Shown here piece by piece: positions 32,422-44,076 of a stretch of 64,000 nucleotides of DNA. This DNA is from JACCXG01 sp963785755 (GTDB lineage Bacteria; Acidobacteriota; Vicinamibacteria; Vicinamibacterales; 2-12-FULL-66-21). Below the pieces are notes generated by a model. That model saw nothing but the letters and a program-made list of their open reading frames with translations, was not told the origin of the DNA and did not search any database. The position numbers and the translations under genes are program-made. The stretch's first letter is position 1. Every line of letters begins with the position of its first letter. The stretch covers positions 5,074 to 69,073 of the forward strand of contig CAWAXG010000038.1 of NCBI GenBank assembly GCA_963785755.1, given 5' to 3'.

Positions 32422-34985
32422 ATGTTGAACTCTCTGAAACGTGCGCTCACCATGCTCGCCGTGCTGCTCGTCGCTGCGACCGCCGGCGCCCAACAATCCC
32501 AGGGCACTCCGGCGCGCCGTCCCGACGCGATTCCGTCCATCGCGGACCGGACGACCGGCATGAAGAAACTGGACGGCTTCTTTCCGCTCTACTGGGACGA
32601 CGCCGGGGGACGGCTGTTCGTCGAGATTCCGAAGCTCGATACCGAGGTGCTGCATTCGACCGGATTCGCCACCGGGCTCGGATCGAATGACATCGGGATC
32701 GATCGCGGCGCGCTGACCGGCTCACGGATCGTGAAGTTCGAGCGGGTCGGACCGCGCGTGCTGATGGTGCAGCCCAATTATCAGTACCGCGGCACCAGCA
32801 AGAATCCGGCGGAAGTTCGCGACGTCACCGAAGCCTTCGCGCGGTCGGTGTTATGGGCGTTTCAGGTCGCGGCCGCCAGCGACGGCCGCGTCCTCGTCGA
32901 CTTCACGGACTTCCTCGTGCGCGACGCCAATGACGTCGCCGGCCGGCTGCGGCCCGGCACCTACCGGTTCGAAGCAGGCCGCAGCATCGTGTATATGCCG
33001 ACGACCGCGGCATTCCCGAAGAACAGCGAAATGGAAGCGGAACTGACGTTCGTGCGGCAGGCCGGCGGCGCCGGCGGCCCTGGTGGCGGCGGCGGTCGCG
33101 GTGGGGCGCGCGGGGGGCTTCGTCGAGGGGGTCGGCAGCGTCGCGGCGTCGGCGGAAGCCGCGAGCATCCGCGTGCATCACTCGATCGTCGAGCTGCCGG
33201 ACTCCAGCTACGAGCCTCGCGCGCACGACCCGCGGGCCGGGTTTTTCGGCATCTCGTACGACGATTTCGCCGCGCCGATTACCGAGCCGCTCACCAAGCG
33301 GTTCATCGCACGCCACCGGCTCCAGAAGAAAGATCCGAAGGCCGCGGTCAGTGAGGCGGTCAAGCCGATCGTGTACTACGTCGACCCTGGCGCCCCCGAG
33401 CCGATTCGAACCGCGCTCGTCGAGGGCGCGCGCTGGTGGGATCAGGCATTCGAGGCAGCCGGATACCGGAATGCCTTCCAGGTGCAGATGCTGCCCGAGG
33501 GCGTCAGCCCGCTGGACATCCGCTACAACGTGATCAACTGGGTCCATCGCTCGACCCGCGGCTGGAGCACGGGCGGCAGCGTGACGGACCCGCGTACCGG
33601 CGAGATCATCAAGGGCGTCGTGACGCTCGGGTCGCTGCGCGATCGGCAGGACTACCTGATCGCGGAAGGACTGCTCGTCCCCTACAGGACCGGTGATGAG
33701 ACGCCGCCGGAACTGCGCGAGTGGGCGATCGCGCGGATCCGCCAGCTCTCGGCGCACGAGGTCGGTCACACGCTCGGGCTCGGTCACAACTACTACGACA
33801 GCGACAAGGGACGCATCTCGGTGATGGACTACCCCCATCCCCTCGTCACGCTGAAGCCGGACGGCACGCTCGATTATTCGCAGGTCTATGCGAAGGGGAT
33901 CGGGGAGTGGGACAAGGTGGCGATCGCGTTCGGCTACTCCGATTTTCCGGACGGAACCGACGAACGCAAGGCCACGCTCGACATCCTCGACGCCGCCTGG
34001 AAGGAAGACCTGCGCTACATGACCAATCAGGATACGAGCGCGAATCCGCGCGTCGATCAGTGGTCGAACGGCACCGACCCGGCCGCCGAGCTGACGCGGA
34101 TGCTGGGCATCCGGCGCGCGTCGATGGATCGATTCGGCGAACAGGCCATCAAACGCGGGGAGCCGATGGCCCTGATCGAAGAGGTCCTGGTGCCGCTCTT
34201 CCTGCACCACCGCTATCAAATCGAAGCGGCGGCGTCGGCAGTCGGCGGCATTCACTACATCTACGCGATGCGGGGAGACGGCCGCGAGCCGGTCAGGCAC
34301 GTCCCGGCGAAGGAGCAGCTCGCCGCGCTCGACGCGCTGATTGCGTCGTTGAGGCCGTCGGAGCTGGCGCTGCCCTCCGCCGTGCTGAAAGGGATTCCGC
34401 CGCGGCCATCGGGCTACGGCATGCACCGCGAGCTGTTTCCGCGCACGACCGGCTCGGCATTCGACGCGATCGCGCCGGCGGTCGTGGCTGCGGACCTGGT
34501 GATGGGACAGCTGCTGGAACCGGCGCGGGCGGCGCAGGCTGGTGACCCAGCGCGCGCTGGATCGACGCTGCCCGGGCTCGACACGGTGATCGACCGTCTT
34601 CGCGACGCGGCCGCGAGCCAAACACGCGCGGAGCGCGTACGAGGCGGAAATCATCCGCGCGATGCGGCATGTGCTCGTCGACAACCTCATGAGCGCTGGC
34701 GGCCGGCGCCTTGATGCCGCAGGCCGGGCGATGGCGACCCTGAAGCTCCGGGGGATGATGCGGGAACTCGGGCAGACCGACAGCCGCGGCGGCGAAGCCG
34801 GCAACATCGCGCAGTCGCGGCAACCGGCTATCTGGCGGACGAAATCAAGAGGTTCCTCGACCGTCCTTCACAGCCAGCACAGCGCATCGCCGTGCCCGAG
34901 GCGCCCCCCGGGGCACCGATCGGTCAGCCAGCGATGGACTGGCTGCGAAGAGTTGACGGGGAATGCTACGGAGGGAATCCGATAG
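32422..34985 (+). CDS. Zinc-dependent metalloprotease, DUF5117/DUF5118 type (multiple frameshifts)
   Basis: An exported protease of about 850 residues when repaired. Signal peptide ALTMLAVLLVAATAGAQQ. The N-terminal domains (MKKLDGFFPLYWDDAGGRL, VMLVQPNYQYR-like strands) match DUF5118/DUF5117. The metzincin-like zinc site is AHEVGHTLGLGHNYY (HExxHxxGxxH) with a downstream SVMDYPHP Met-turn. Frame changes occur at a run of six G (33112-33117), near 34626-34639 (after it YEAEIIRAMRHVLVDNLMS) and near 34803-34825 (after it ATGYLADEIKRFLDRPSQ). The reading finally runs through AMDWLRRVDGECYGGNP; the true stop is uncertain. Three indels in one gene suggest sequencing errors or early decay. Confidence 0.75.
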
Positions 34986-35015
34986 CCGAGGCGGACGGCA
35001 GCGTGGCGTCCGCGG

Positions 35016-35321
35016 TTACGCCACGCTGCGCTTCGCCTTTTCCTTGCTGGCCGAGTCTTCGGCAATGCCGAGGCGATTGTCGACCGAGACGGCGCCAAGC
35101 GCACGGGCCAGAATGTCGGCGCGACGGCGATCGAGCGCCGAGCGGACCACTCCGGACAGCATGACGTGGCCGTCTTCCACTTCAACGGTCACATAAGTCC
35201 GGCGACGGCCTGACCCGGTCCAGAACACCGGATCTTCCTCGATTCGGTCCGTAATGAGCTGCTGAAGATCCTCGTCTTCGAGCGGCTCGGGTCTGTTTCG
35301 TGCGGTCACACGCGGGCGCAT
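35016..35321 (-). CDS. BON domain protein
   Basis: 101 residues, cytoplasmic or small soluble. After a basic N-terminus, a single BON domain spans residues 18-90: LQQLITDRIEEDPVF, TYVTVEVEDGHVMLSGVVRS, ALDRRRADILARALGAVSVDN. BON domains bind phospholipid or envelope components and are common in osmotic-shock proteins such as OsmY, usually as two copies with a signal peptide, neither of which is present here. AGGAGG precedes the ATG by six bases. The gene stands alone and faces the end of the metalloprotease gene. Confidence 0.85.
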   Translation of the reverse strand: MRPRVTARNRPEPLEDEDLQQLITDRIEEDPVFWTGSGRRRTYVTVEVEDGHVMLSGVVRSALDRRRADILARALGAVSVDNRLGIAEDSASKEKAKRSVA

Positions 35322-35682
35322 GAGCCTCCTCCTTGCGATAACGCAGATGCCTGGAATACTTGTCAGGCGGATTGGTTGTTTACCCGATTAGATGCTCACC
35401 CGCAAGAAAAGCCCCCACGCCGCGGCTGAGCTAGGCTGGAAATTACCCAATAATATACAACAGACGAGGAGCGATCGTCTCACTGTGTCCAAAACACAGG
35501 GCAATTTGTGCACACTACCTCAACGGCGCCTTCGACGTCCAGCCCGTTTTCCGCTGTCACATCGATATTTTCGGCAGTCAAGCCGATCGCCGCGTGGTCT
35601 GAATCATTTTTCGCTGCAAGAAGTATGCAGAACTGGGAAACGGTTCAATAGTTCAAAGGTTCAGAGGTCCTGAACTATTGAA
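35322..35682. other. Intergenic region, no supported gene
   Basis: Lower GC than its surroundings. The only open frame is short and lacks a ribosome site. Near the right end (35642-35690) TTCAATAGTTCA, AAGGTTCAG and the inverted CTGAACTATTGAACTA form a small hairpin of the GTTCA word family (family C). A structured RNA is possible but I see no known fold. Confidence 0.45.
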
Positions 35683-36090
35683 CTATTTCAAAGCTGCCTC
35701 GAGCCTTAAAACGACATCTCGAGGCAGCGCGGTCGGTTCGAGCCCCCCCGGCGTGTGCCTGACGCAGACCGACGTCATCGTCCCGGTGCCGACGATCATG
35801 GTTCCCCGCACGATCGTGTGCTCATAGTGCAGCGCACGTGTGCGGACCTCGGCCAGCCGGACGACCACCTCGAACTCCTCTTCGAAGCGCAGGGGGCTGC
35901 GGAAATTGAAGGCTGCCGAGACACGGGGCCAGCCGATGTCGCTGCCGGGCACGACAACCGACAGGCCGGCGGCGCGCCAGAGCGCGTGCTCGGCTTCCTC
36001 CATATAGCGGAACATCCACGAGAAATGGACGATGCCGGCGAGGTCCGTCTCGCCGAACTGCACGCGGCGGGGATAGCGGAAGTCAGGCAC
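35683..36090 (-). CDS. YbgC/FadM-type acyl-CoA thioesterase
   Basis: 135 residues, a single hot-dog domain. The N-terminal block RRVQFGETDLAGIVHFSWMFRYMEEAEHAL contains the catalytic Asp in ETDLAGIVHF, the hallmark of the 4HBT/YbgC group; FRSPLRFEEEFEVVVRLAEV follows. It should hydrolyse acyl-CoA or acyl-ACP thioesters. The start is GTG. It lies 61 bases downstream of the halogenase-like gene on the same strand, so the thioesterase may release an acyl product of the same pathway; that is inferred from position. Confidence 0.87.
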   Translation of the reverse strand: MPDFRYPRRVQFGETDLAGIVHFSWMFRYMEEAEHALWRAAGLSVVVPGSDIGWPRVSAAFNFRSPLRFEEEFEVVVRLAEVRTRALHYEHTIVRGTMIVGTGTMTSVCVRHTPGGLEPTALPRDVVLRLEAALK

Positions 36091-36151
36091 GGTGGCGAAG
36101 CTCGAATGGATGTCGGCCGCGACAGGAGGTCATGGCTGGCGGCAACGCGGG

Positions 36152-37471
36152 TCAGGGCCTCCTGCCATCCGGAAGGATCAGCTCGTTCGCCTTCTGTGGA
36201 ACGGTTTCGGCGGGCATGCCCGCTTTCCATGACAGGATCGCGTCCTTGCCTGGCTCGTAGAGCGACTCCATCGGAGCCCAGACCTTGTCGACCCGGTCGG
36301 TGAACAGATCGCCGATCAGCAGGTCCGTGACGGTATTGCGCAGGTCAGGATAGCTGCGGACGAATCTGCCGAAGCTGAAGCCGTTGTAGTACTCGCAGAC
36401 CAGCCGCCGCATCCGATCGACGCCTTCGTTGAAGCCGTCCCCCCAGTACCCGAGCTGCGCCGCGCTCGTGTTTCCCCGCTGCAGCCCTTCGACGATGGCG
36501 TCGGCCGCGAGCTCGCCCGATTTCAGCGCGAGGAGCACGCCCGACGAATACAGCGGATCGAGAAACCCGAAGGCATCACCGATCAGCACCCACCCGTCTC
36601 CCGCCACTTTCGTCGACCGGTAGGAGTAGTCCCTCGTCACGAAATAGCCGGTGGCGCGCCTGGCGCCCGACAGACGCTGTTCGACGGCGACCGAGCGCTG
36701 CACTTCCTCGTGGTAGGTCTTCTCGTGATTCTCGCGATTCTTGAACAGGTAATCGAACGGCGCCACGACGCCCACGCTCACGACGTTGCCGTGCAGCGGG
36801 ATGTACCAGAACCAGCCCTTCCGATCGGGGGTCTGCAGGACCATGGTGGCCCCTTCGTCGCGGCCCGTGTCGCGGTAGGCCCCTTCCCAGTAGGTCCAGA
36901 TGGCGCCCTTGTTCAACACCGGATCCCACACCCGCAGCTTGAAACGATTCTGAAGCAGCGCCGCCTGACCGCTGGCATCGACGACGACCTTGGCGCGGAC
37001 GTCGCGCCGCGTCCCGTCGGCATCCTTGATGCGAACGCCCGTTGCGCGATCGCCCTCGAACAACACGTCGACGACGTGGACGCCTTCGTGGGCGTTGACG
37101 CCATGCTCGCGCGCGTTGTCGAGCAGCATCTTGTCGAATTCGCTGCGTACGACCTGCCAGGTCTGCGAGCACTCGTGCGGCTTGTTGTCCCAGAAATAGA
37201 ACGGCGCCGAGAGCTTCCCGCTCGCGTTCACGAACTGCACACTGTACTTCTTGACGAAGTGGCTGCGCTGCATCTTCTCGAGCATGCCGATGCGCTTGAG
37301 CACCCAGTAGGTCTCGGGGATCAGCGATTCGCCGATGTGGAAGCGGGGAAAGCGCTCGCGCTCGAAGAGCCCGACGGAGAAACCGCGGTCCGCGATCAGG
37401 GTCGAGACGGTGGAGCCCGCGGGGCCGCCGCCGATGACTACTACGTCGTATTCAGAAGCAATCGATGTCAT
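36152..37471 (-). CDS. FAD-dependent halogenase-like oxidoreductase
   Basis: 439 residues. The FAD-binding GGGPAG (14-19), FPRFHIGESLIP (41-52) and GWVLIGDAFGFLDPLYSSGV define a flavin monooxygenase/halogenase fold. The sequence WFWYIP (220-225) fits the WxWxIP fingerprint of flavin-dependent halogenases, which suppresses monooxygenation. A lysine at 74 or 75 is a candidate for the catalytic residue near the first motif. Geranylgeranyl-reductase-like proteins share the fold, so true halogenation is not certain. The gene is followed by a thioesterase and preceded, 95 bases away on the same strand, by a HemN-like radical SAM gene, suggesting an uncharacterised small pathway. No carrier protein or PKS gene is nearby. 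Confidence 0.78.
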   Translation of the reverse strand: MTSIASEYDVVVIGGGPAGSTVSTLIADRGFSVGLFERERFPRFHIGESLIPETYWVLKRIGMLEKMQRSHFVKKYSVQFVNASGKLSAPFYFWDNKPHECSQTWQVVRSEFDKMLLDNAREHGVNAHEGVHVVDVLFEGDRATGVRIKDADGTRRDVRAKVVVDASGQAALLQNRFKLRVWDPVLNKGAIWTYWEGAYRDTGRDEGATMVLQTPDRKGWFWYIPLHGNVVSVGVVAPFDYLFKNRENHEKTYHEEVQRSVAVEQRLSGARRATGYFVTRDYSYRSTKVAGDGWVLIGDAFGFLDPLYSSGVLLALKSGELAADAIVEGLQRGNTSAAQLGYWGDGFNEGVDRMRRLVCEYYNGFSFGRFVRSYPDLRNTVTDLLIGDLFTDRVDKVWAPMESLYEPGKDAILSWKAGMPAETVPQKANELILPDGRRP

Positions 37472-37566
37472 GCCAGTCGTTCGTCCCGTCGATGATGATG
37501 CTGATGATGATCAGGACTGACGCGTCCTGGAACGTGAACAATCCGATGAGATTGGCGGTCCCGGCA

Positions 37567-38895
37567 TTACGTGTAGCGGATCCCGGCGTGCTGCGGCAGG
37601 AAGAACCGGTGCAGCAGTGAGTCGACGCGAAGCAGGCCGTCACGCGTGAGCGCAATCCGATCGCCCGACAGCTCGCTCAGGAAGCCGCCGGATCGCAGCG
37701 ACTCCAGCGGACCGTGAAACCGGTCGAGCGGGTCGGCGCCGTACTTGTCGATGAAATAGGTCGGCCGCAGCGCGCCGCGCTTCAACTGCAGGATGAACTC
37801 GCGAATCAGCCGCTCCTCGGCGGACGGCCGGTAGGCGCGGCCGAGCGGCAGGCGTCCTTCTTCAATTGACGCGGCGTACTTCTCCCACGTGTCCATGTTC
37901 TGCAGGTGCACGCCGTTGACATGGCCGAACGACGCGACCCCGAGGCCGACGAGATCGGCGCCTTCCCACAGCCGATCGCGATAGACGAACGTCGTCTTCG
38001 CCGGATCCTTGACGGCCGTGTAGGCGCTGCCGATGTGATAGCCGGCACGTTCCAGCGCCTCGAACGCCTCGGCCACCCAGCGCCGCTTCTGCGCCCAGTC
38101 GGCAATCGGTCCGCCCAGCTCCCCCGCTCCCTTCAGGAGGTTGGCGCTGATCGTGGTGTTGTAGGGCAGCTCCATCTGGTAGATGGTGACGCTGTCGGGG
38201 GACAGCGCGAGCGTCTTGTCGATGCAGGCGCGCCAGTTCTCGTTGCTCTCGCCGATCATGCCGGCGATCAGATCGATGTTGATCTGCGGGAACCCGAGCG
38301 CCCGTGACTGCTCGAAGACGCGATGGATCTCCGGCGAGCGGTGCGCGCGGCCGTTCAGCTCGAGAATCCGATCGTCGAAGTTCTCGACGCCGAGGCTGAG
38401 ACGAGTGACGCCGAGATCGCGGATGACCCCGAGCTTGGGTTCGGTGAGCGTGCCGGGCTCGCATTCGAACGTGACCTCGGCGGAGCGGCTCCAGTCGGAC
38501 CTGGACGTCAGCCGCGAAACGAGTCCCTGCAGCTGCGACGTCGACAGGAACGACGGGGTGCCGCCGCCAAAGTAGACGAAGTCCACGGCACGGCCGGCGA
38601 CCGCCGGGGTGTCGAGGTACATGTCCCACTCATTGGCGAGCAGGCTCAGATAGTCCTCGACCTGGCGGGCGTTCTTGTCCGTGTAGACGCGGAAGTAGCA
38701 GAAGTGACACCGCTTGCGGCAGAACGGAATGTGCAGATAGAGCCCGAGCGGCACCGCCGCCGGCGGCGAATTCAGCGCAACGCGGGCATCGTCCAGAGCC
38801 GAGGGCGACCAGACGGAAAACGGGGGGTAATTCGCAACAAAGTAGCTCCCGACCGCCGTTTTGTCGCGATCCGGGACATCGGTCAGTTCGGGCAT
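37567..38895 (-). CDS. HemN-like radical SAM protein
   Basis: 442 residues. The Cx3CxxC cluster is CRKRCHFC (Cys59, Cys63, Cys66) after GLYLHIPF, followed by FVYFGGGTPSFLS, RLSLGVENFDDRILELNGRAH and NIDLIAGMIGES, all standard for coproporphyrinogen III oxidase-like radical SAM enzymes, and a winged-helix HemN C-terminal domain (FILQLKRGALRPTYF). True HemN needs two substrate-binding features at the N-terminus; paralogs act in heme use or methylation, so copro'gen oxidation is not assured. Pairing with the halogenase-like gene argues for a role outside heme synthesis. TATTCT ends six bases before the ATG, predicting a leaderless mRNA. Confidence 0.85.
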   Translation of the reverse strand: MPELTDVPDRDKTAVGSYFVANYPPFSVWSPSALDDARVALNSPPAAVPLGLYLHIPFCRKRCHFCYFRVYTDKNARQVEDYLSLLANEWDMYLDTPAVAGRAVDFVYFGGGTPSFLSTSQLQGLVSRLTSRSDWSRSAEVTFECEPGTLTEPKLGVIRDLGVTRLSLGVENFDDRILELNGRAHRSPEIHRVFEQSRALGFPQINIDLIAGMIGESNENWRACIDKTLALSPDSVTIYQMELPYNTTISANLLKGAGELGGPIADWAQKRRWVAEAFEALERAGYHIGSAYTAVKDPAKTTFVYRDRLWEGADLVGLGVASFGHVNGVHLQNMDTWEKYAASIEEGRLPLGRAYRPSAEERLIREFILQLKRGALRPTYFIDKYGADPLDRFHGPLESLRSGGFLSELSGDRIALTRDGLLRVDSLLHRFFLPQHAGIRYT

Positions 38896-38901
38896 CTGCC
38901 G

Positions 38902-38907
38902 AGAATA
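38902..38907 (-). promoter_or_regulatory. -10 box positioned for a leaderless mRNA
   Basis: TATTCT on the minus strand ends exactly six bases before the ATG of the HemN-like gene. There is no Shine-Dalgarno sequence in between and no good -35 hexamer. Confidence 0.45.
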
Positions 38908-38964
38908 CGACAGCCGGGGCGCTACCGTTTGCCGCAGGGCTCAGCCTTTCGGCCCAGACTCGTG

Positions 38965-39058
38965 CCTGCCCTGAGCTTTGTCGAAGGGCCTGCCCTGAGC
39001 TTTGTCGAAGGGCCTGCCCTGAGCTTGTCGAAGGGCCTGCCCTGAGCCTGTCGAAGGG
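38965..39058. repeat. CCTGAGC-TCGAAGGG tandem array (family E)
   Basis: Four tandem units of 24, 24, 23 and 23 bp, each containing CCCTGAGC and GTCGAAGGG, a palindromic word widely dispersed in soil bacteria. The same word occurs twice within the coding sequence of the large kinase near 52.75 kb. It lies between the HemN-like and LIC_10091-like genes. Confidence 0.9.
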
Positions 39059-39078
39059 TCGAAGGGGCCCCTGGGGAC

Positions 39079-40131
39079 CTATCTGGGGCAGGCCTCCGTT
39101 TCGGCCAGCATCCTGCCCGTCACCGAATTGAGTCCCATCCCGCGGCCGTAGGTGCCGTCTCGAACGGAGCGGATGAAGCTGCTCGTTTCATCGAGCGGCA
39201 TCGTCGCGACGTTCTCACAGAAGAGGCTCCATCGTCCTTCCCGGCCGAGATACTGCTCGACGTTCGAGAGATAGAACGCGCCGACGATCGTCTGCTTGTC
39301 CGCGAGGTAGCGGCCGATCCCGCGCAGCGCCTTCGATCCGGCGAAGTCGCCGACCACCGGCACGATCAGGTTCCTCGTGTGCAGCCCCCTCAGGAACAAG
39401 AAGGATTCAGAGGTCGCGAGAAAGCTCCGGCTCAGGCCGGCGGCATCCGTCGACGTCATCAGGTCGGCATAGGTCGGATGATTGCTGGTGCCGCCGAAGT
39501 TCGCCGTGTATTGAATCTGGGGCCCGTTCGAATAGAAGGTCTGAAAGATCCACTCGATTCCCTGCAGGTCCTCGTCGGGCAGCTGGAAGCCGCGGACCTC
39601 GGTCAACTGCTTGCGGATCGCGGCGAGGTTCTGCGCGAAGAGCTCGTTGTCCGGCTGGGTCGCGAGGAATGCGTTGAAGATCTCGCCAGCGCTGGCGCCC
39701 GGCGCGACGCCGTCGGGCCGTTTCCGCGAGAACAAACGCGAGACGAACTCGACGCGATCGGCCGACAGCTCGAAGAGCGCCTTGTACATCAGGTGCAGCC
39801 GGGCATTCCCGCGCCGGATGTCGACGATGAACGCGATTGAGGGGCGCAGCGCGGCGATGTAGGTGTAGTTCTGTTCGGGCCCGACACCGAGATAGGCGCT
39901 CCCCGGCCTGACCGCGCGCAGCAGCTCGGGGATGACGTGCTGCATCGCCCGCTCGTTCGAGAGCAGATTCTCCGATCGAAACGACCCGCCCGGCTCGGAC
40001 AGCGAGGTGGTCAGGCTCCAGAACTGCTCGTTGGTGAGGCTCTCGGGGACAATACTGCGCGCTGGAGGGGACAGCCGGGCCGCCGCAAGTACGAGCAGAG
40101 GCGCTATCAGCAGGTAGCTGCGGGTCTTCAT
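39079..40131 (-). CDS. Exported protein of unknown function (LIC_10091-like)
   Basis: 350 residues from the ATG at 40131, chosen because GAGG lies upstream and the signal peptide begins at once (MKTRSYLLIAPLLVLAAARLS). Conserved-looking blocks are FWSLTTSLSEPGGSF, GSAYLGVGPEQNYTYIAAL, AFIVDIRRGNARLHLMYKA and LSADRVEFVSRLFSR, followed by GNFGGTSNHPTYADLMTSTD-like segments. This pattern recurs in hypothetical proteins of Acidobacteriota and Leptospira (LIC_10091 family). The GVGPEQNYTYI-VDIRR part recalls a methyltransferase-like motif, but no activity is established. Probably periplasmic. No operon partner. Confidence 0.72.
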   Translation of the reverse strand: MKTRSYLLIAPLLVLAAARLSPPARSIVPESLTNEQFWSLTTSLSEPGGSFRSENLLSNERAMQHVIPELLRAVRPGSAYLGVGPEQNYTYIAALRPSIAFIVDIRRGNARLHLMYKALFELSADRVEFVSRLFSRKRPDGVAPGASAGEIFNAFLATQPDNELFAQNLAAIRKQLTEVRGFQLPDEDLQGIEWIFQTFYSNGPQIQYTANFGGTSNHPTYADLMTSTDAAGLSRSFLATSESFLFLRGLHTRNLIVPVVGDFAGSKALRGIGRYLADKQTIVGAFYLSNVEQYLGREGRWSLFCENVATMPLDETSSFIRSVRDGTYGRGMGLNSVTGRMLAETEACPR

Positions 40132-40158
40132 GAACGAGACCTCGGTCGGGGATGGTAT

Positions 40159-40255
40159 CACGTGCTTCGTGCCACGTCCTACGTGCTCACGTGCTTTTCG
40201 TGCTGCGTGCTCACGTGCTGCGTGCTTGTCTCGTGCTACGTGCTCACGTGCTGCG
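40159..40255. repeat. CGTGCTACGTG word array, left copy (family D)
   Basis: Words CGTGCTAC, CGTGCTCA and CGTGCTGC are iterated in one orientation over about 97 bp, running up to the stop codon of the DUF1028 gene. The inverted counterpart lies on the other side of that gene. Confidence 0.8.
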
Positions 40256-41230
40256 CTACCTCAGTTTTCTGATCCGCTCGATCAAGGCGGAGTCGTTCGG
40301 GAACAGACCCGCCGCCGGGAGGCGGGGCAAGAGGTCGGCCCAGATTGGTTCCTTGGCAAAGACCTGTTTGAAAATCGGGGCGGCTTCGGCTTCCCGGCCG
40401 ATCGAGGCGAGCGTGACGGCGTGCCAGAACGGCAGCTCGAGGATTTCCGGCGCCAGGACTGATGCGGCTTTGTACTCCTCGAGCGCGGCCTCCACCTTCT
40501 TCTCAGTCATCAACTCGTCGCCGCGATTGGCGTGACCATAGGCGCGCTGCAGGCGCACGAGGCGACGGAGCTCGACGAGCGGCTCGGCGTGGTCGTCGAC
40601 CCGCACGTCGAAGATCCGGTCGGCGCCCGCCCACGGGCGGTTGCTGCCCTTGGCCTTGACCACGAGGAGCGCGGCGGACTGCCGGCCGCGAATATCGCCG
40701 CCGGCCGCCTGCGCCGCGTCCAGCGCGGCGAGTAATCGTTCCGCGAGGTCGCCGCGCGTCGACTCGTAGGCCGCCGCCATGGCGGGCCAGACCTTGTCGT
40801 TCGCCATCAGATTCGCCTGCACCGAGAACTCGCGGCCGATGTGCTGGCCGGCCGCGGCGATCGCGGACTTTCCGGTGAACGCCGCCACACGACCTCTGGC
40901 GTCGATCATCGCGACCTGCCGCCCGTCGCGCTGTGCGTCCGCCTTGACGAGCCGGTCGAGCGCCGTCGTCGCCGCCACGCCGCGCCGCATCAGCGCCAGG
41001 CCTCGCGGGCCGTAGCCAGGATCCACGAACGACTGCGTCGCGACCGCGCCAACACCCGCTTCCGCCCACGCCACAACCGTCCCGACGGAGAACCAATGAG
41101 ACTGGACGGCCACGCCCATGTCTCCCGTCGCGGGATCGCGCGCGACGATGGAATAGGTGTGGACCAGGGGGCTGGACGGACGCACCGGCTCGCTCAGCGG
41201 AAGGATGAGAAGGAACAGGAGGATCGGCAT
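40256..41230 (-). CDS. DUF1028 family exported protein with TPR-like tail
   Basis: 324 residues from the ATG at 41230 (signal peptide MPILLFLLILPLSEP). The DUF1028 domain is plain: HTYSIVARDPATGDMGVAV, HWFSVGTVVAWAEAGVGAVA, TQSFVDPGYGPRGLALM, GQHIGREFSVQANLM, GDIRGRQSAALLV. The fold is related to Ntn hydrolases but no activity is established. The C-terminal 90 residues (YGHANRGDELMTEKKVEAAL, AAPIFKQVFAKEP) resemble a TPR pair. The gene is bracketed by inverted CGTGCTACG word arrays on both sides, with no other sequence between array and gene. Confidence 0.85.
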   Translation of the reverse strand: MPILLFLLILPLSEPVRPSSPLVHTYSIVARDPATGDMGVAVQSHWFSVGTVVAWAEAGVGAVATQSFVDPGYGPRGLALMRRGVAATTALDRLVKADAQRDGRQVAMIDARGRVAAFTGKSAIAAAGQHIGREFSVQANLMANDKVWPAMAAAYESTRGDLAERLLAALDAAQAAGGDIRGRQSAALLVVKAKGSNRPWAGADRIFDVRVDDHAEPLVELRRLVRLQRAYGHANRGDELMTEKKVEAALEEYKAASVLAPEILELPFWHAVTLASIGREAEAAPIFKQVFAKEPIWADLLPRLPAAGLFPNDSALIERIRKLR

Positions 41231-41241
41231 GCGGGATTCTC

Positions 41242-41342
41242 GCACGTAGCACGTAGCACGAAATCACGTAGCAGGTAGGACGTGGCACGCAGCACGTGAG
41301 CACGTGAGCACGCGAGCACGTAGGACGTAGGACGTAGGAGAC
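41242..41342. repeat. CACGTAGCACG word array, right copy (family D)
   Basis: Words CACGTAGC, GTAGGAC and CACGTGAG iterated over about 100 bp in the orientation opposite to the array at 40159-40255. It lies between the DUF1028 start and the end of the histidine kinase gene. Confidence 0.8.
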
Positions 41343-41350
41343 GTCGCAGG

Positions 41351-43921
<2,571 letters not shown>

Positions 43922-43966
43922 TCGTACTTTGAAGTCGCAGGGCGAGGACAGGATATCGCACGCACG

Positions 43967-44076
43967 CCATCCCCTATCCCCAATCCCAGATCCGGAATCC
44001 TCATCCCGATCGGGATCCGGATCCGGATCGGGGATCCGGATGAGGATTCCGGATCAAGGACTGGGGATAGGGATGG
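43967..44076. repeat. GATC-word array hairpin, largest family A copy
   Basis: The left arm begins CCATCCCCTATCCCCAATCC and the right arm ends GGGGATAGGGATGG; the inner CCGGAATCCTCATCC pairs with GGATGAGGATTCCGG. The two halves are nearly complementary over about 45 bp with a short centre of CGATCGGGATCCGG. It sits just upstream of the histidine kinase start. Confidence 0.8.

Noticed and set aside
33083..33354. Two separate genes at the metalloprotease start
   Set aside because: The two frames give complementary halves of one protein that meet at a run of six G, so a frameshift is the simpler reading.
35392..35673. 93-codon open frame in the gap after BON
   Set aside because: No ribosome site, mixed composition and overlap with a family C repeat.
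38965..39058. Possible CRISPR array
   Set aside because: Units are contiguous 23-24-mers without spacers, and no cas gene is present.
40159..41342. DUF1028 cassette as an insertion sequence
   Set aside because: No transposase is encoded and the flanks are word arrays, not IS-type ends.
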